Shown here: positions 36,240-49,800 of the stretch, in pieces
Layout: each line of letters starts with the position of its first letter
Numbering within the stretch: the first letter of the stretch is position 1
Assembly (NCBI GenBank): GCA_025024175.1
Contig: QCXZ01000001.1
Coordinates: 20,584,001-20,648,000, forward strand
Length of the DNA: 64,000 nt
Reading direction: 5' to 3'
Source of the DNA: Rhyzopertha dominica
Lineage: Eukaryota > Arthropoda > Insecta > Coleoptera > Bostrichidae
Position numbers and translations under genes: made by a program
The notes under the pieces: model-generated
Told to the model about the DNA's origin: nothing
Seen by the model: the letters and a program-made list of their open reading frames with translations, nothing else
The model's database searches: none

Positions 36240-36894
36240 ATGGCAGCCCTCCGTTCAATGTCTCGCCTCTTGTCTAAAAGGCCGTTAAGCAACATGATTA
36301 CCCGTGGATATGCTGATGAAATGAGCTTCACTTTCGCTGCTGGAAACTCAGTATGATGCACAGTAGTTGTCAAATCAAATTCCCTGCAAATGCTTATATG
36401 TACTTTGTAGGTGTTCTATGATAGTGCATCGGTTAAACAAGTTGATGTACCGTCATTCTCCGGTGCATTTGGTATTTTGCCAAAGCATGTACCGACTCTG
36501 GCTGTCTTAAAACCTGGAGTTGTAACNGTATTTGAAAACGACGGTAAAGTGAAGAAAATATTTGTTTCAAGTGGCACGGTTACGATAAACGAAGATTCTT
36601 CGGTACAGGTAAGTTTGTAAAANATTATAGTGTTATGAAAGTTATACTTGATTCTATTTTTTATTACAGGTCATTGCTGAAGAAGCTGCACCAGTTGAAA
36701 ATTTAGATGCCTCNNCAGCAAGAGAAGTACTAAGCAAAGCGCAATCGGCTTATGCATCTGCAACTACAGACAAGGCAAGTGATTACTTCAGCTAAAGTGA
36801 TACCTGGAAAATGACTGATTATTTTTTATAGGCTAAAGCAGAAGCTTCCATCGCCATAGAAGTTGGAGAAGCCCTTGTTAAAGCCATTGAGTAA
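36240..36894 (+). CDS. ATP5F1D: ATP synthase subunit delta, mitochondrial
   Basis: Central-stalk subunit of the F1 part of mitochondrial ATP synthase (homologue of bacterial epsilon), coupling rotor and catalytic head. Exons: 36240-36350, 36411-36608, 36670-36774, 36832-36894, giving 158 residues, the usual family length. The N-terminus MAALRSMSRLLSKRPL is basic and lacks acidic residues, as a mitochondrial presequence should. The mature part starts near YADEMSFTFAAGN. The beta-sandwich carries FSGAFGILPKHVPTLAVLKPG, and the C-terminal helical hairpin SKAQSAYA and AKAEASIAIEVGEALVKAIE. The third intron starts with GC (AAG|GCAAGT) and ends AG. Three Ns fall inside codons (36527 and two near 36714), all in-frame. 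Confidence 0.97.
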
Positions 36895-36936
36895 ATTTTT
36901 TCTAAATGTATTTAAGTTGTTTTAGCGTAAGCTCTA

Positions 36937-36942
36937 AATAAA
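36937..36942 (+). terminator. ATP synthase delta polyadenylation signal
   Basis: AATAAA lies 42 bases after the stop codon. Confidence 0.65.
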
Positions 36943-36959
36943 TGTCTGTTAGAAACAAA

Positions 36960-38755
36960 GTTTAATTTATTTTATATTATTAGGTTTTTTGTTTTTAATT
37001 TATATTTACTTATTATTTGTAGTTCATTGTAGTCTAATGCTAAAATAAGTAAATTTTAAGTCAGTTAAATGAAAATATTTGCCACACCAAACCAACATAC
37101 AAAAACCTAAGAATTTTACAAAAACAAGGCTATTGAAGCTTCCAATAATTATTAAACAAGCTGAAATTTGTTACAATCACAAATAATGGTTTGCTGAACT
37201 TCGAAATGGCTTTTGCGGATGCGTGTAATTTAAAAAAAGACTTTTGCTTTTGACCTGCCTTACAAAGTGTAGTATTTTTTCCTTAATTGTCTGAATGGAC
37301 AAAATAATTATGAAAGACGTGGGCTCTTTCTATGAAACTGGTGTAACTAGAAATTAGCTACCGTGTTTTGTTTTTGAGCAGTCAGGGTCTTCTTGATTTT
37401 GGCATATTTTTATAATATTAAATAACATTTATTCATAAAATTATCAAAAATGGGTAATAAAACATTCTTAAATCAATTTTTTGTGTAGAATATGAGTGTC
37501 GAAATTTGTTTTTCACTTCATTTGTTTGAGTCACGGCACAAAGTAGTATAGTTTTTAATATAGTTTTAGTTGGCCATGGATTCTTTAAAACAAGTATTTT
37601 TCTCTAACAAAAACTATTTACATATAAACATGAAAGGTTTATTTCCAATTCAGATTTTTTAGTACATGTTAGTTGGCCCCTGTAAAATGTCCTCTATAGG
37701 TCAATTTTTCATTAAGAAGTGGCTTCTAGAGTTATGTATTTAAAGTAATTTTTAAATAACACTGTAACTTACACAAAGTAACAACAGTAATAATAACAGC
37801 ACTGCAAAACATGATCAAATTGTTCTCCAGCACGCTAAATACAACTCTGCATCTCTTTCAAAAAAATAAACTGCATTTATATAATTTGCCTTGGTCTACT
37901 TCATCTAATAGCATTTTCAAAATTGTCCCATAATAATGGCTCCACTCTCTCCACTGTATTATTTTCTTATGGGTGGCACCAGAGACATAAAAAAGGAACT
38001 GGTAAAAGAATTGCGTACAAGCTGAAATATGGCTTAAATTCTTCCGAATGTGGTAAATACTAATTACACATAATATACATATCTACAGCTCCGGCAATGG
38101 ATTGTTTAAACAAATTTAGTTTTTCAGAATATGTTAGAAACTACAAGTCAAATTTTAAAAATGACAGGAAACAATTTTAATGGTCATTAAATATGAAATA
38201 AAAAAAGGTCTCAGTTTTTATTTTCACGAATTTGTGAGATGAAAATGTGCCGAGTATAAAATGTGAATGATTAACGGCCAACAGGTGGCACACTACTGAG
38301 GAAATGATTATTAAGAGAATGATTTCATGACAACTAACAAATTAAAAAACTAGCATGAGCAGCTGGTTTATTTATAAACTTACATTTACGAATTTACTTT
38401 TTTCTGACTGGAGAAAAGTTGAATCGGGATCCTTGACAGGTACTTCAGCATCGGTAGTTTCTTACTCACCTGTTACTGCATCCATTTCCACATCTTCTTT
38501 CTTCATACATTTAGATACAACAAATTATTTTTAACAATGTTCAGGTGCCCCTAATTGCATTGTAGCTAGTGGCTACTGGTAATAAAACCATTGGGTGTTT
38601 GTATCCAACCCAACCTATTGAGAGATTTATTTTGTCCCAAATTTAATAACGATTAAAATTGTCTTTTGGCATTTTTGTAATTAGCCNTGTAGTTTCTGAG
38701 ATATTCGCAAAATACTAAAATTTGTTTAAAAATGTTTCTTTATTAAGTACCTAGG
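36960..38755. other. Intergenic stretch
   Basis: No gene assigned. A short minus-strand frame around 38400-38510 starts MKKEDVEMDAVT and is followed by a donor-like GTGAGT, but it has no partner exon that I can find. Confidence 0.4.
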
Positions 38756-39787
38756 CAGTGATGTTAAAATTACTTCACAATGTTTAATTAATTACAATTT
38801 CAATAATTACTGTGAATAAATTGTAATTAATTACAATTACACGCTGTAATTTCATATAATCAATTACGTCTACTCTTTGAATTGGAGCAGGTAGATAGGT
38901 GGAAAAAGTTTCAAAACAATAATATTTTACTTGTTCCCTCACTCATACCTAGTTGTTTCGACAATAGAGCATTATAATTTTCATTTCATAAAACAAAATT
39001 CAAAAACTTACATCTAATCGGGTTAGGGCTAATTATCCTAATTATTATTATATGCAAACGTATAACTCTAACAAGTAACTGATAATCCAACTTACATTAC
39101 TTATTTATTTTATTAATGAAGATTACAAACCGCCATTATGTCTTAAAAACAATAATTTAAATTGTTCATCTGACCACCTGTTTAGTCTACGTTTAAAATA
39201 TAAATAAAATAACTTTCCTTTATCTTTGTCAGAATGAATCCAGTTAAGTTTAAACTGGTTATATAAGTTGCCCAAAAATAATGGTCTTCTAAATAAGTAA
39301 CTGATATATAAAATCTGTGAAAAGCATTTTAATATTTGTTATAATTGAATTTCGGAGCTCAGAACAAAATTCCAAATTTTTAATTTTTGTTCACTACATA
39401 TGGATTAATTAAAAACAGTCCTAGATATAACTGGCTTTTCCTGAAGAGTATCGATAGCACTGACACTAATCCAAATAAATTAAGTTTTGCTAAAGCACTG
39501 TAATTAACTTTATATACAATAGTTTTGCTTGTGGAAACGATCTTTTCAATATCTACCTGCTTCCTGGTTTGTAATCCGATTTAAACTTTCCACAGATTGA
39601 AAATATTAAAAATAGTTCTGTCAAATGCAAATATGAAAATGTAATTGCAATTGAAACAAAATGAGTAATTCAATTACAAATGAATTACAATAATTGTAGA
39701 GCAAGTAATTAATTACAGCTTCAATTACAACGAAAGTAATTCAATTACTTTTTCAAGTAAACTGCAGTGAATTACTTAACAACACTG
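38756..39787. mobile_element. Non-autonomous hAT element
   Basis: The left end CAGTGATGTTAAAATTACTT and right end (reverse complement of CAGTGTTGTTAAGTAATTCA) are hAT-type termini. Subterminal regions are rich in TAATTAATTACAATTAC motifs. The flanking 8-mers TACCTAGG (38748-38755) and TACATAAG (39788-39795) match at 6 of 8 positions, consistent with an old 8-bp duplication. The 1032-bp length and lack of an ORF mean it depends on a transposase supplied elsewhere. Confidence 0.8.
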
Positions 39788-39910
39788 TACATAAGTATAA
39801 ATTATTGCATCTATTATGTCCCTGACGCATGGACTAAAACGTTTCATCAAAAAAGTGTCCAGTAGAAGGCTGTTCAGTACCACATCTTTTGTATTTTCGT
39901 TTTATTTATT

Positions 39911-40118
39911 ATACTCCGATCGCCGAATAGATCACGTGAATTGTATGCATCTTGCATGTTATCGGATTTGATGCTGTTTATTCAAGTCCGACTTTATCTT
40001 TATAACAAATTTTTGACTACTGAGCAATTAATTAAGAAAATATGAAATGATTATGGCTTAAAAATTACGTGAAGAACACGCATCATGATCACTCCATCTG
40101 TTCGGTGATCGGAGTATA
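39911..40118. mobile_element. Small MITE with CTCCGATCACCGAACAGA ends
   Basis: Inverted ends TATACTCCGATCGCCGAATA and TATACTCCGATCACCGAACA bound 208 bp with no ORF. CACGTG-like motifs sit just inside. The right terminus is related to that of the element at 3983-4383. Confidence 0.75.
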
Positions 40119-40819
40119 GTATTGTTATTGAGATACCACCACAGAAATCGTATATTTAATAATGTAATGAATAAGATTTCTGTTGATACCACATACCAGT
40201 TTTGCCGTTGCCGCACTACTTAAATAAAAAATCCCTCCGCAGGTTAACGAAATACCCGAATTTACCCGAACATAAAATGCAAATTTCCCTTATTTTTGGT
40301 AAATAACTTCATCAAAATAACCGTAAGCGAAACTCTACCCTGTGCAGTCATAAGCTCCTTTTACATCAGATCGTCCTATGCGAGTGTATTTTCAAGCAGA
40401 TTTATTGTTTTTTTAACGAGCGTTTTTTGAGGCGTATGATGTTTATTAAATTTAAAAATCTAAAAATTAAACAGTGACGCTGTGAAATAAAGCAATCTAA
40501 ATGGGAAAAAACATTTGTCACAAGTGGTAATTATTACAAAATGCTTTTAAGCCAGTTTCCTTGCCTTTTCAACGTGCTAATCATGTTTACGCCGAAAAAT
40601 TGTTTTTCCAAACACATCGGCACGTGATTATTAAGCGCTTTGCACCTATCTTATTGGTCGCAAGAATTTGTCATGTGTCATGCTAGAAAAGGACAGCTAT
40701 TCCGTGTGTCAACAAAACAGCTGTCATTCGATCGATGTTATACGTCAGTTGGTAGTGTACTGTGTAATGTTAAAATAAATAAAAGCAATTTAGTGTTGAT
40801 GTGATTAATTTTGGACAAG

Positions 40820-43800
40820 ATGCCGTTCAAATTATCGTACAGTTTCGAGGGTAATCACCGTACAAGGCCAGAACAAAACTTGTCAGGAGCGAGTAGAAAA
40901 CAAAGTCGAGATGCATTGTTACAAAGGGCTCACGAGGAGAGGCAAAAACGACAGGTAAGTTCCTGATTATTAATCAAAACAGTGATCACATTGTGGGATT
41001 CACTTTTTTTAGGAACAACGGCTAAAACTGCGAAGTACTGAGATACTTCAATCACACATACGCAGTTACTTGGTTAGGAAACAAAAGAAGGCAGAGGAAA
41101 GAACAAGTTTTGATGAAATTGAAAACTCTGCTCCCTTGAATGTGTTGTTGCGGAAGCTTTTGTTTTTCTATTACCATGAAACTGATTCCGACCGACTGAT
41201 TCGGATTTGCGAACGTTTGCTAACATTGCATGAGGAAGTATTGCAACAAATCGAACTAGACAGAGAATTTTCTTGGTTAATCAAAAGGATCTTGGTGCGT
41301 GCTATGCAGTGTATTTTCAGCACGCAGCACTCGAATGTAATTTTGCAATGCTTAGATGTTTTCACCATCAATCCAAACATTACTGAATATTTAATCGACA
41401 AAAGTGAGAAACAGCATCTCTCTCTCTCTCTACCAATTCATGTCTACCTTTCTTTTCAGGGCTGTTTCAGTACCTAAAATATTATTTCAATGGTATTTCC
41501 GAGAATGATAATTCCATGAAATGTGTATTGTCGTTAATACATCGGCCATTTGGGTTGCATACTATTTCCCAACAGGGGAAAATGAAAGTGCTGTCAGAAT
41601 TTTATGTCAATTTTCTGGGATGTGTTGACGGGCCTACAAAAACCATATTGATACCATACTTTAAGAAGCAACAAGATATTCCGTACAATGATATTATAAA
41701 TCATTTGTCTGAGGCACCAAGTACAGTGCTGATGAGGGATTTGTTGTATTCTGTACTGGCTTTAGAACCGGATGACTTTGGTAAGTTAAGTTTCAATTAT
41801 TGGTCATTATGTGAATTGTTACATCAAGTTTATAATAAACCATTCGAATTTTGGCGTACCTAACTTTAAAGTCAGTTCTGCTCAAATTACCAGTGCAATA
41901 AAAATTGTATTGTTACCAAATCGTCGGCATCTCCGTCTATCTTATATAAAATAGACGGAGAATAACTACCTGCCTCGGGCAGTTTTCTCAGATGTGACCA
42001 AGGGTCTAACGACCATAAATTATTTGCGTTTGGTAACAATGCAAACTTTATTGCACTGGTATAGAGCAGAACCGATTTTAAAGTTAGGCACGCCAAAATT
42101 CTCGTGGGTTACTATAACTGGGGTAACCTACGCGATTGTGCCAGAAATTGCTATTGCTGTTATTGGTGTATTCAAACAGGCCAATCCTCTTCTATGCTTC
42201 CCTGCTGCTGCTTCATATCTATGGGAGTGAAAATGGCGATTTTTGACTTGCAGCAGTGAGGTTTGGTAAAGTGATGGCAGAAAATCGGGCGATATATTTG
42301 TACCCATTAGTGATTTCATGTACAGTCAGCATTATGCTATTAGCAGATATTTATAATTGTCTATTATATTACAAGATCTAATGATAATATGCAGAAGCAT
42401 AATACATCATGTATATATATACATATACAATTATTACAGATTAATTTTAATTGCTGAATTCCCATATACCAGTGCTAAACCTTTTTATCGTCCCTATCCA
42501 TGGTTTTAGTTCTTAAACTTCTGTTGGTTACATTATATCCTTTTTATTGTCAAATATCGTTTCTGTCCCCATTTTGAGACTTGGTAGTGTAATTATGTAC
42601 TGTAATAGGCATTTACGAAAATTAACCAAATTGGTATCTACCATTTACCCAACTGTAATCAGCTAGAAATAAAAAGAGCTGTGTGTGGTTTTAATCTAAT
42701 GGAAACAGTATAAAATAACCCTAATCACAATATTAGAAAATTACAATGATCTATATACATATTTCAGCAGTTTAGCTGCCATCTTCAGTAGATAAAACTA
42801 AGGTGACTTCTTGAAATATGTCTGGATTAACCGAGGATATTCTCCTCACTGAAATTTCAATGGAAGTTAATCGATACATGGATCAGATTTTGAACGATTT
42901 TTGGTAACCGGTGTAGACATATTAGACTTTATGTTTTGATATTTACCACCATTACCGGCACGTGCAACCGATCCACGAAATGTCTTCCTAATCGATGCAC
43001 CGGATAAACCCATGATACAACAATTCTCAAGATATGATGCTAAGCAGACATAAATTCGACCAGCTGGCACAGTGATGTCATCTAGAGAGTTAAATGCACA
43101 AGGATGCAATTGATATGCCACAGATATTNGGTGTTTTCACGATTATTGATGGTTTCAAACATTATAAATAATTGACCATAACTTTGATAAAAACAAATGT
43201 AACAATTTATCTTTTTTTCACATAATTTTCTAATTGTAATTGTTTTCTAATTCATACGAACAATATTTTAATTATGAAATAACAGGTGGCATACATATTT
43301 AAATAAATCGAAATAAACGTATTTTATAATAAATTACCTTATCGACAATATCTAAAAATATAGATATTTTATTAGTAAACAAAATATTACAAATACACCA
43401 AGTATGTAACTGTTAGTAATACAGATTCAGAGAATATTAGTTTTTAAAATTAGATCAAAAATTGCATTTTATTAATCATCCGTATATTGCTTAATTTATT
43501 AAACAAAAAGTTAATTTAATCTCCTATACCAATATGATCAAAAGGATTTCATATTTTCTCGTAAATAATTGCTACAAACTTGACTAAAACGACTTGCAAC
43601 TTTCAAAATATATCGGACACGGCCACAGAAAATAAGCCATCAATTTAATGTCAGTAGCAATCTTGACAAAAAAGAATTAATGAGCCTTTAGTCAAATTGT
43701 TGGCAAGAAACGGTAACGGGAACAAGAGTTTGTCTATTTTGTGCAGAAAACATTTTGAAGCAAATCCATGATTTTACATTAAAACAAACAACAATCACAT

Positions 43801-46800
43801 TATTGTTATAAAAATGTAATCAATTTTTAAGAGTATCTTCACATTGCGACATTGTCATGTGTCAAGAAAGTGGCTGCTGCTGTATGAAAAGAGAAAATTT
43901 TACTTCAAGAAGAGTATTATTTTTTGACATTGATATTATATTAAATAAATAATATAAATTAATTAATTTATTTAGTAAATTTGTTTCCTTTTTTTCAGAT
44001 CTTCTTGTTGTTGATTTTAATATTTAATTATAAAATATGTTCTAGATCTAAAAAATAACATTTTTACATTATCATTGCATTGTACATACTCTGTGTGATC
44101 CATTAGTTTTAAGTAATGTTTTTGGATTTTGATTGATTGTTTCTTCATTAAAATAATTAAATTTCAGTTTTTCCAGATGATCTGGTGGCTTTCACAAAAA
44201 AAATGTAAATACTCAACAGATCTAGTCTTGGAGGCTATATTTTCAAAACTAGTACAATGCTGTTCTTGCATACCGGCAACTACTATTTCAACATTTTCAA
44301 AATTTCTAGTACAGCTGCAACATTTGAAAAATAATTTCTATTATCAAAATATTTATGTTCACGCTAAATGAGTAAAAAAATTTAACAACTATAACAAAAC
44401 AAATCAGCTAATTACTTAATCTATTGACTTTCCTTGATTCCAATAAATTTTTTCCCAGTTTTGAAGATCTTTTTAAAACCCTTTTTTCTCTAATGCTTTT
44501 AGCGAGTTATGATTTGCTTTTAGGCAGTAAAAGAGACAGAACTGTGTCAGATTTTAGCTTTGGCTTTAAACAATAATATAATTGTACACATTTATTCTGT
44601 TTATCTGTTTTTAGGTATTTTATCAGTCTGTTGTACCACAAAATGATGGAAAATTATACAAGTAATGTCGGTCTTAATTTTTTTGTTTGAATTTAAATAA
44701 TTTAAAAGCAAGCATTACCTAAGCAGTCGAATTTTAACTCCACTGTTTAGATGGTGCAATAACTGATATTTTTTTAAATCGTCATTTACGTACATAACTA
44801 CCTTTTTTGGGAAAATAATTTAATAATTCATGTTTTAAATTTTACTGATAGTCATCGTCCAAAAAATGCTTAGAGCTAACTCTCGCTGTGGAAACATTGA
44901 ATTTGACCTCGTTGTAACAACATATTTTCCATAAATTTCTTATCTTGGGATCTTTTGGAAATGTAAAAAATCGAATATCCGCTAAAAATTGTTTTGACTG
45001 GTTGTTGTTAGAGTAAAAAGCATATTAAAAGTTTTAAATAACAACAAAACGAAGGAAAGTCGACTTAGCACACTGTACAAACAGCAGGATATACTCTCTC
45101 GATGATGTCACACACCGCTTCACGTATGTGCTGTATCATACCTTCTAAATATTATTGTATTGTAGGGGGTAAACCGGTTACAATATTCGAAGGCGAGTCA
45201 CTTGGACCTGGTAAATTTTTCTAATGGATCCGGTGTAACAGATATCTACCAGGTTAATTGGCAAGTCAGTGACCAAATTTATGGACCTTTTTTTACTTCA
45301 TTTTATCCAAGAATGTTGTTTTAATATAGGTCAAAATGATAACCCCACAGTTGTTTAAAATGTAGTACATTTACAATAATGAGATAGTCACCTGAAATAA
45401 TACAGAGAAATATGTCAACATTAATGGAANTTGTTGATTCTTTATTTGTAGTAGCTGCTGTAGCTGTTACATCCTTTAGCAGAAAATTATTGCTCATATT
45501 AAATGTAACATTATAGTTGTAACATGACAAATAACGATATTCTCTTAATAACGTCTTTCTAAACTGTCTGTTTGGAATTCTCCCACTAATATGTAAGATA
45601 CATTGGAAAATTGTGAAAAAGCGTATTCTTTAAAAATTTTTGTACCTTCATAGGACCTTTCTAATACTTCAAAAGAATCCTGAGCACTCGTAAAGGTTGA
45701 TTTTCCCTTGATTGTATTTTTGATGTTGACAGTATCCCATCATCTTCTAATAATTTTCAGAAATGCCATCGTGTTATTAGAATTCTTCCAATGATAAAAT
45801 TGAAGACCTTGGTGCAAAAACTGGCCAGGTCCACTTTTGGGTGGAAATGCTCTTTGTACAGATTATTATGTATTTTCAACTGTTCCATTATTTGGTGAAA
45901 AAATCAAGACAAGTTTGAAGGGTTTGAAGAACTTATAATATGTTAGTTGCAAACTTATTGCAAAATCCAGAAGTTTTTCCTTGTTTTCTTACAAATGTTG
46001 ATTTAGAAGTTGGCCTGTTTTTGCACCAAAGTCTTCAGTAATTGCGAAATAAGTTATCAATAAATTATCAACCAGTCCCATTATTTCATGCACGATTGTT
46101 TGGATATAGTGTTTTGTTATTTCATTTATAAGCTATTTTTAGTATGCTTTCTAGTTTGTATAAATATTTTATATTGCTTCAGATTTTAATTTTGGTGAAT
46201 AATTATTGTGTAAGTACCTAAGAGCAAAACCAAACTGTGTTCATAAATTTTAGAGCCGACAAAAACCAGCCTACAGGTCTTGGCTTCAATCAGTGTAAAC
46301 ATAAAAGATCTGAACCCATCTCTTATAACGATAGCAGACGACAGTGACACAGAAGGAGACCAAGCAATGTCTTCACAAGGTCATTTACTGAATGAAATTG
46401 TACAACTCCTAAACAAAACAGACCGTGTCAAAAAGATTCTCATGTTTTTTGACAGAAATAGTGATGACGAGGAGGTTTTAATTGCTTTGACCCAACTTTG
46501 CCATAATCTTTTGCTTGTATATAAAGAGTCTATTAGAAAATTCATGTAAGTATTGTTTTTCTGTTTTTGTGGAGAACATTATAAAATTTTCTCGTAGGTT
46601 GTTATATTTGTTGGCCTTGAAGGGCACTTTCTTGAACAGGCTATGGAGATATGTGGAGAGAAATGATAGTAATATACTTTTAACCATAGCCATGCAGTGG
46701 AGGGATCCTCATAAGGCCATTTCTGTTTTCTGTGATATGTTTACTTTCTATACTGAAACCTTAACGGATTCAGGTAGGACTGTTAGTCATTTTTTCTATT

Positions 46801-49800
46801 CAAACAACTGTCATTGTCTTGATGATTTCTTTTTAGAATCAACTGATACCAGTGGAACGTTTACCTCAAGAGAACTGCGATCAATGTCAGAAATGTTAAA
46901 AACAATGTCCATGTTTTTGATTGATTACGCTTTTCCAATGTGTCGTTCTAGCATGGTAATGCTGATATCTAGTACCATTAATTATCCACTGTAACCAGTC
47001 TTGTTTACAGATCAATGTAACACCAGAAATTTTGCATTTCTACAGTTCCTGCCTACATGCCGTAAAAATGTTATACATGTTAGATTTACGCAAAAAGTTC
47101 TGTACCCCAGGCTTCTGGACCTCAACAAAAATACCGATATCCCAGTTTTTGCCGAGAGGAAATTACTTATCCAAAAAAATACAGCCGTTTGTTGGACTTG
47201 TAATTGAGGATGAAGGTAGGCGAGATTTTTTTGTGGAGACTTTTTTTGTGTGACACTGCTTTTTAGATGAACATTTGCCACCTTTATCCACAATTGAACA
47301 GAGATCTTTGGCTATTATGCAGCAATTACCATTCTTCATTGAATTTAATGCTAGGGTACAGCTTTTGAGATTGCTGTGCAGGTGTAGCGTGGAAATGGAT
47401 GCTGCCACAGCACTGGCAAGAGAATTTTCAACTGACAGTGCTGTGGTGATAAGGAGGACTCATCTGTATGAGGATGCTTTTGAAGAGCTTTCATTGGAAA
47501 ATGGTATGGACAAGTCCTTATCACATATTTCAACTAAAACGACTGACTGCTAATTATTTATAACTATGTCATAATTATATTCCTTTTAAAGAGTGAGTGT
47601 GGTATAATGAAAAAAGAATAGAAGTAGTTTATTTAATATATATTAAACTACAAGAGCAAAATTAAGAAAGAATACTGAAAAAATAAAGATTTACGGCTTA
47701 CTATTTTAAATTGTCAAAACAAATTAATAGAGGCATTAAGAGTGGGTAATTTAGTCCTTTTAATTATATTATTGGATGCCCTAGCTAATATGAAAAGTGA
47801 TGAGTTTCTATATAGTTCTGTTCTGCAATAAGGTTCATTTAACAACAGTTTAAATTTTTTAAGCCAGTATCTGACACAACTGAGCAATTATCTACATTAA
47901 AGTATAACTTGTTTCTTTCACTCCATTGAGATACACCATTCAAGTTCTTTTGGAGATTAATGCAATCAGACCTTTAAATATTTTGCACCTGAAATTTTGC
48001 ACCTGAAATTTTCCTAGGTATGATCCCATGTTTCTGCCCTGAGGAACCCCTGAATTTATACGAAATTAATTAGACTCTTGTCTGAAAGTCATAAAAAGAA
48101 ATCTATCTCGAAGGTAAGATTTACCAAGCTTCATCATATTTTCAGAAAAACTAAAAGTGAAAAGCTTGCTAAACAGTATATCATGATCAAATCTACTAAC
48201 GTAATCTGCAAATTCTAATAAGTTTGTTTGAATAGAGTGCTTGACTGCAAACCCACAATGTTCATAATACACAGGGTGGTCGCGATGTAATGGGCCAAAA
48301 TTCATGACTAGATTCCTGACGTGAAAATATTGTGATTTAGACAAACTCACCTTAGTCCAAAAGTTGATACTTACAGAGATACAGGGTGTTAAATGCAAAA
48401 TATTATCTTAGATTGTTCTTATTTATTTCATAATAAATGCTCATATCAAGATGAAACTTTGGTATTAGGGGGGTTTCCTGGGGTGAGAGATTGAAATCTA
48501 TCCATGGTTTGCTTGTAGCTCATAAAGAGCGACACCTGCGCTACGTCGAATGTGTTGAAAACAACAGAACTTTTTTATATCTCTACAAATGTATTCTCAG
48601 GTATCAAAATCTGATTTTACAACTTCTTTTACGCAAAAAAAGCTATACTCTTTGATAGTCGCTATCTTGCACCATTCTCGTAAAATTTGGCATTGAAAAT
48701 TTCAATGTATTTGCATTCAATTATAAATCCGCAAAATTTTCAAGTAGGCTTATGTTAAAATCCAATTTTGACATTTTCGACTTATTTTAGTAACAGTCTA
48801 ATACATCTTCAGTGCAGTATAATTTCCAAATAGCAGACTGTTAGAAAATTTTCAATGGGAGAATAGTACAAGTCAGGCAGACTTTAGTTTTATGTTTTTG
48901 TTGGTTATCACTAAATCTAATGTTTTGTTTAATACATTAACAACATGATTATGATTGAGCAAGTCACAAATTCAAGAAATTTGAAGGAATTTATAAATTT
49001 ATTTGTAATTTTATATTTATTTATAATTATAAACTATAAAGTTCATTTATGTTTCAAGAAACAGTTGTGATAAGTATTCAGAGTATCTTTGTAGATCGTG
49101 ATGTGGAAGAAATTATACAGCATTTACATACAGATTTTCATTCACTCTGATCATAAAAGTGACTGATTTCGTATTTGAACAAACCTGAGATGTAATAAAC
49201 TCCTGCTTTACCACTATGAGCGTACTTCTACACTCTACCTCTCGACAAACCTGTAAAACCTTGGTCATTTTGTCATTATGCACTTACATTTGAATGAATT
49301 TCAACAACGTTTGATCCAAAGATTTGTAAACTGCAGATATCCTTTCATGTGCTTTTTTTACAAATTCTTTTCCACCTTTAGAGTCAGATCTAAAGAGGAG
49401 AGTAAGAATTCAATTCATCAACAGCATCGGTCTTGAGGAGGCGGGAATAGATGGTGGCGGCATATTCAAAGAATTCATAAACGAAGTCTTGAAGACTGCG
49501 TTTGATCCAAACCGTGGATTCTTCCTTCTGACAGCTGATAATATGTTGTACCCGAACCCGAATGTGCATCTTATCGTTGAAAACTATGCGCAGCACTATT
49601 TTTTCATAGGTCGTCTAGTGGGCAAGGTAAGAAGTGCAATGGAATGAAAATGTTGCTGAGCGTTTCATGTTTTCAGGCGATTTTTGAAAATATCCTCGTT
49701 GATTTGCCATTAGCAGAATTTTTCCTGGTGAAAATGCTGGTGGACAGAGCCAGTGCGCATCAGCTCAAGTCTCTCGATCCGATACTTTACAGGAATCTTT

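Noticed and set aside
36411..36620. Exon 2 of ATP synthase delta as a stand-alone 69-codon gene
   Set aside because: Splice sites at both ends and matching flanking exons show it is one internal exon of a four-exon gene.
38400..38515. Short frame starting MKKEDVEMDAVT with a donor-like GTGAGT
   Set aside because: No partner exons found on that strand; an acidic short peptide alone is not enough to call a gene.
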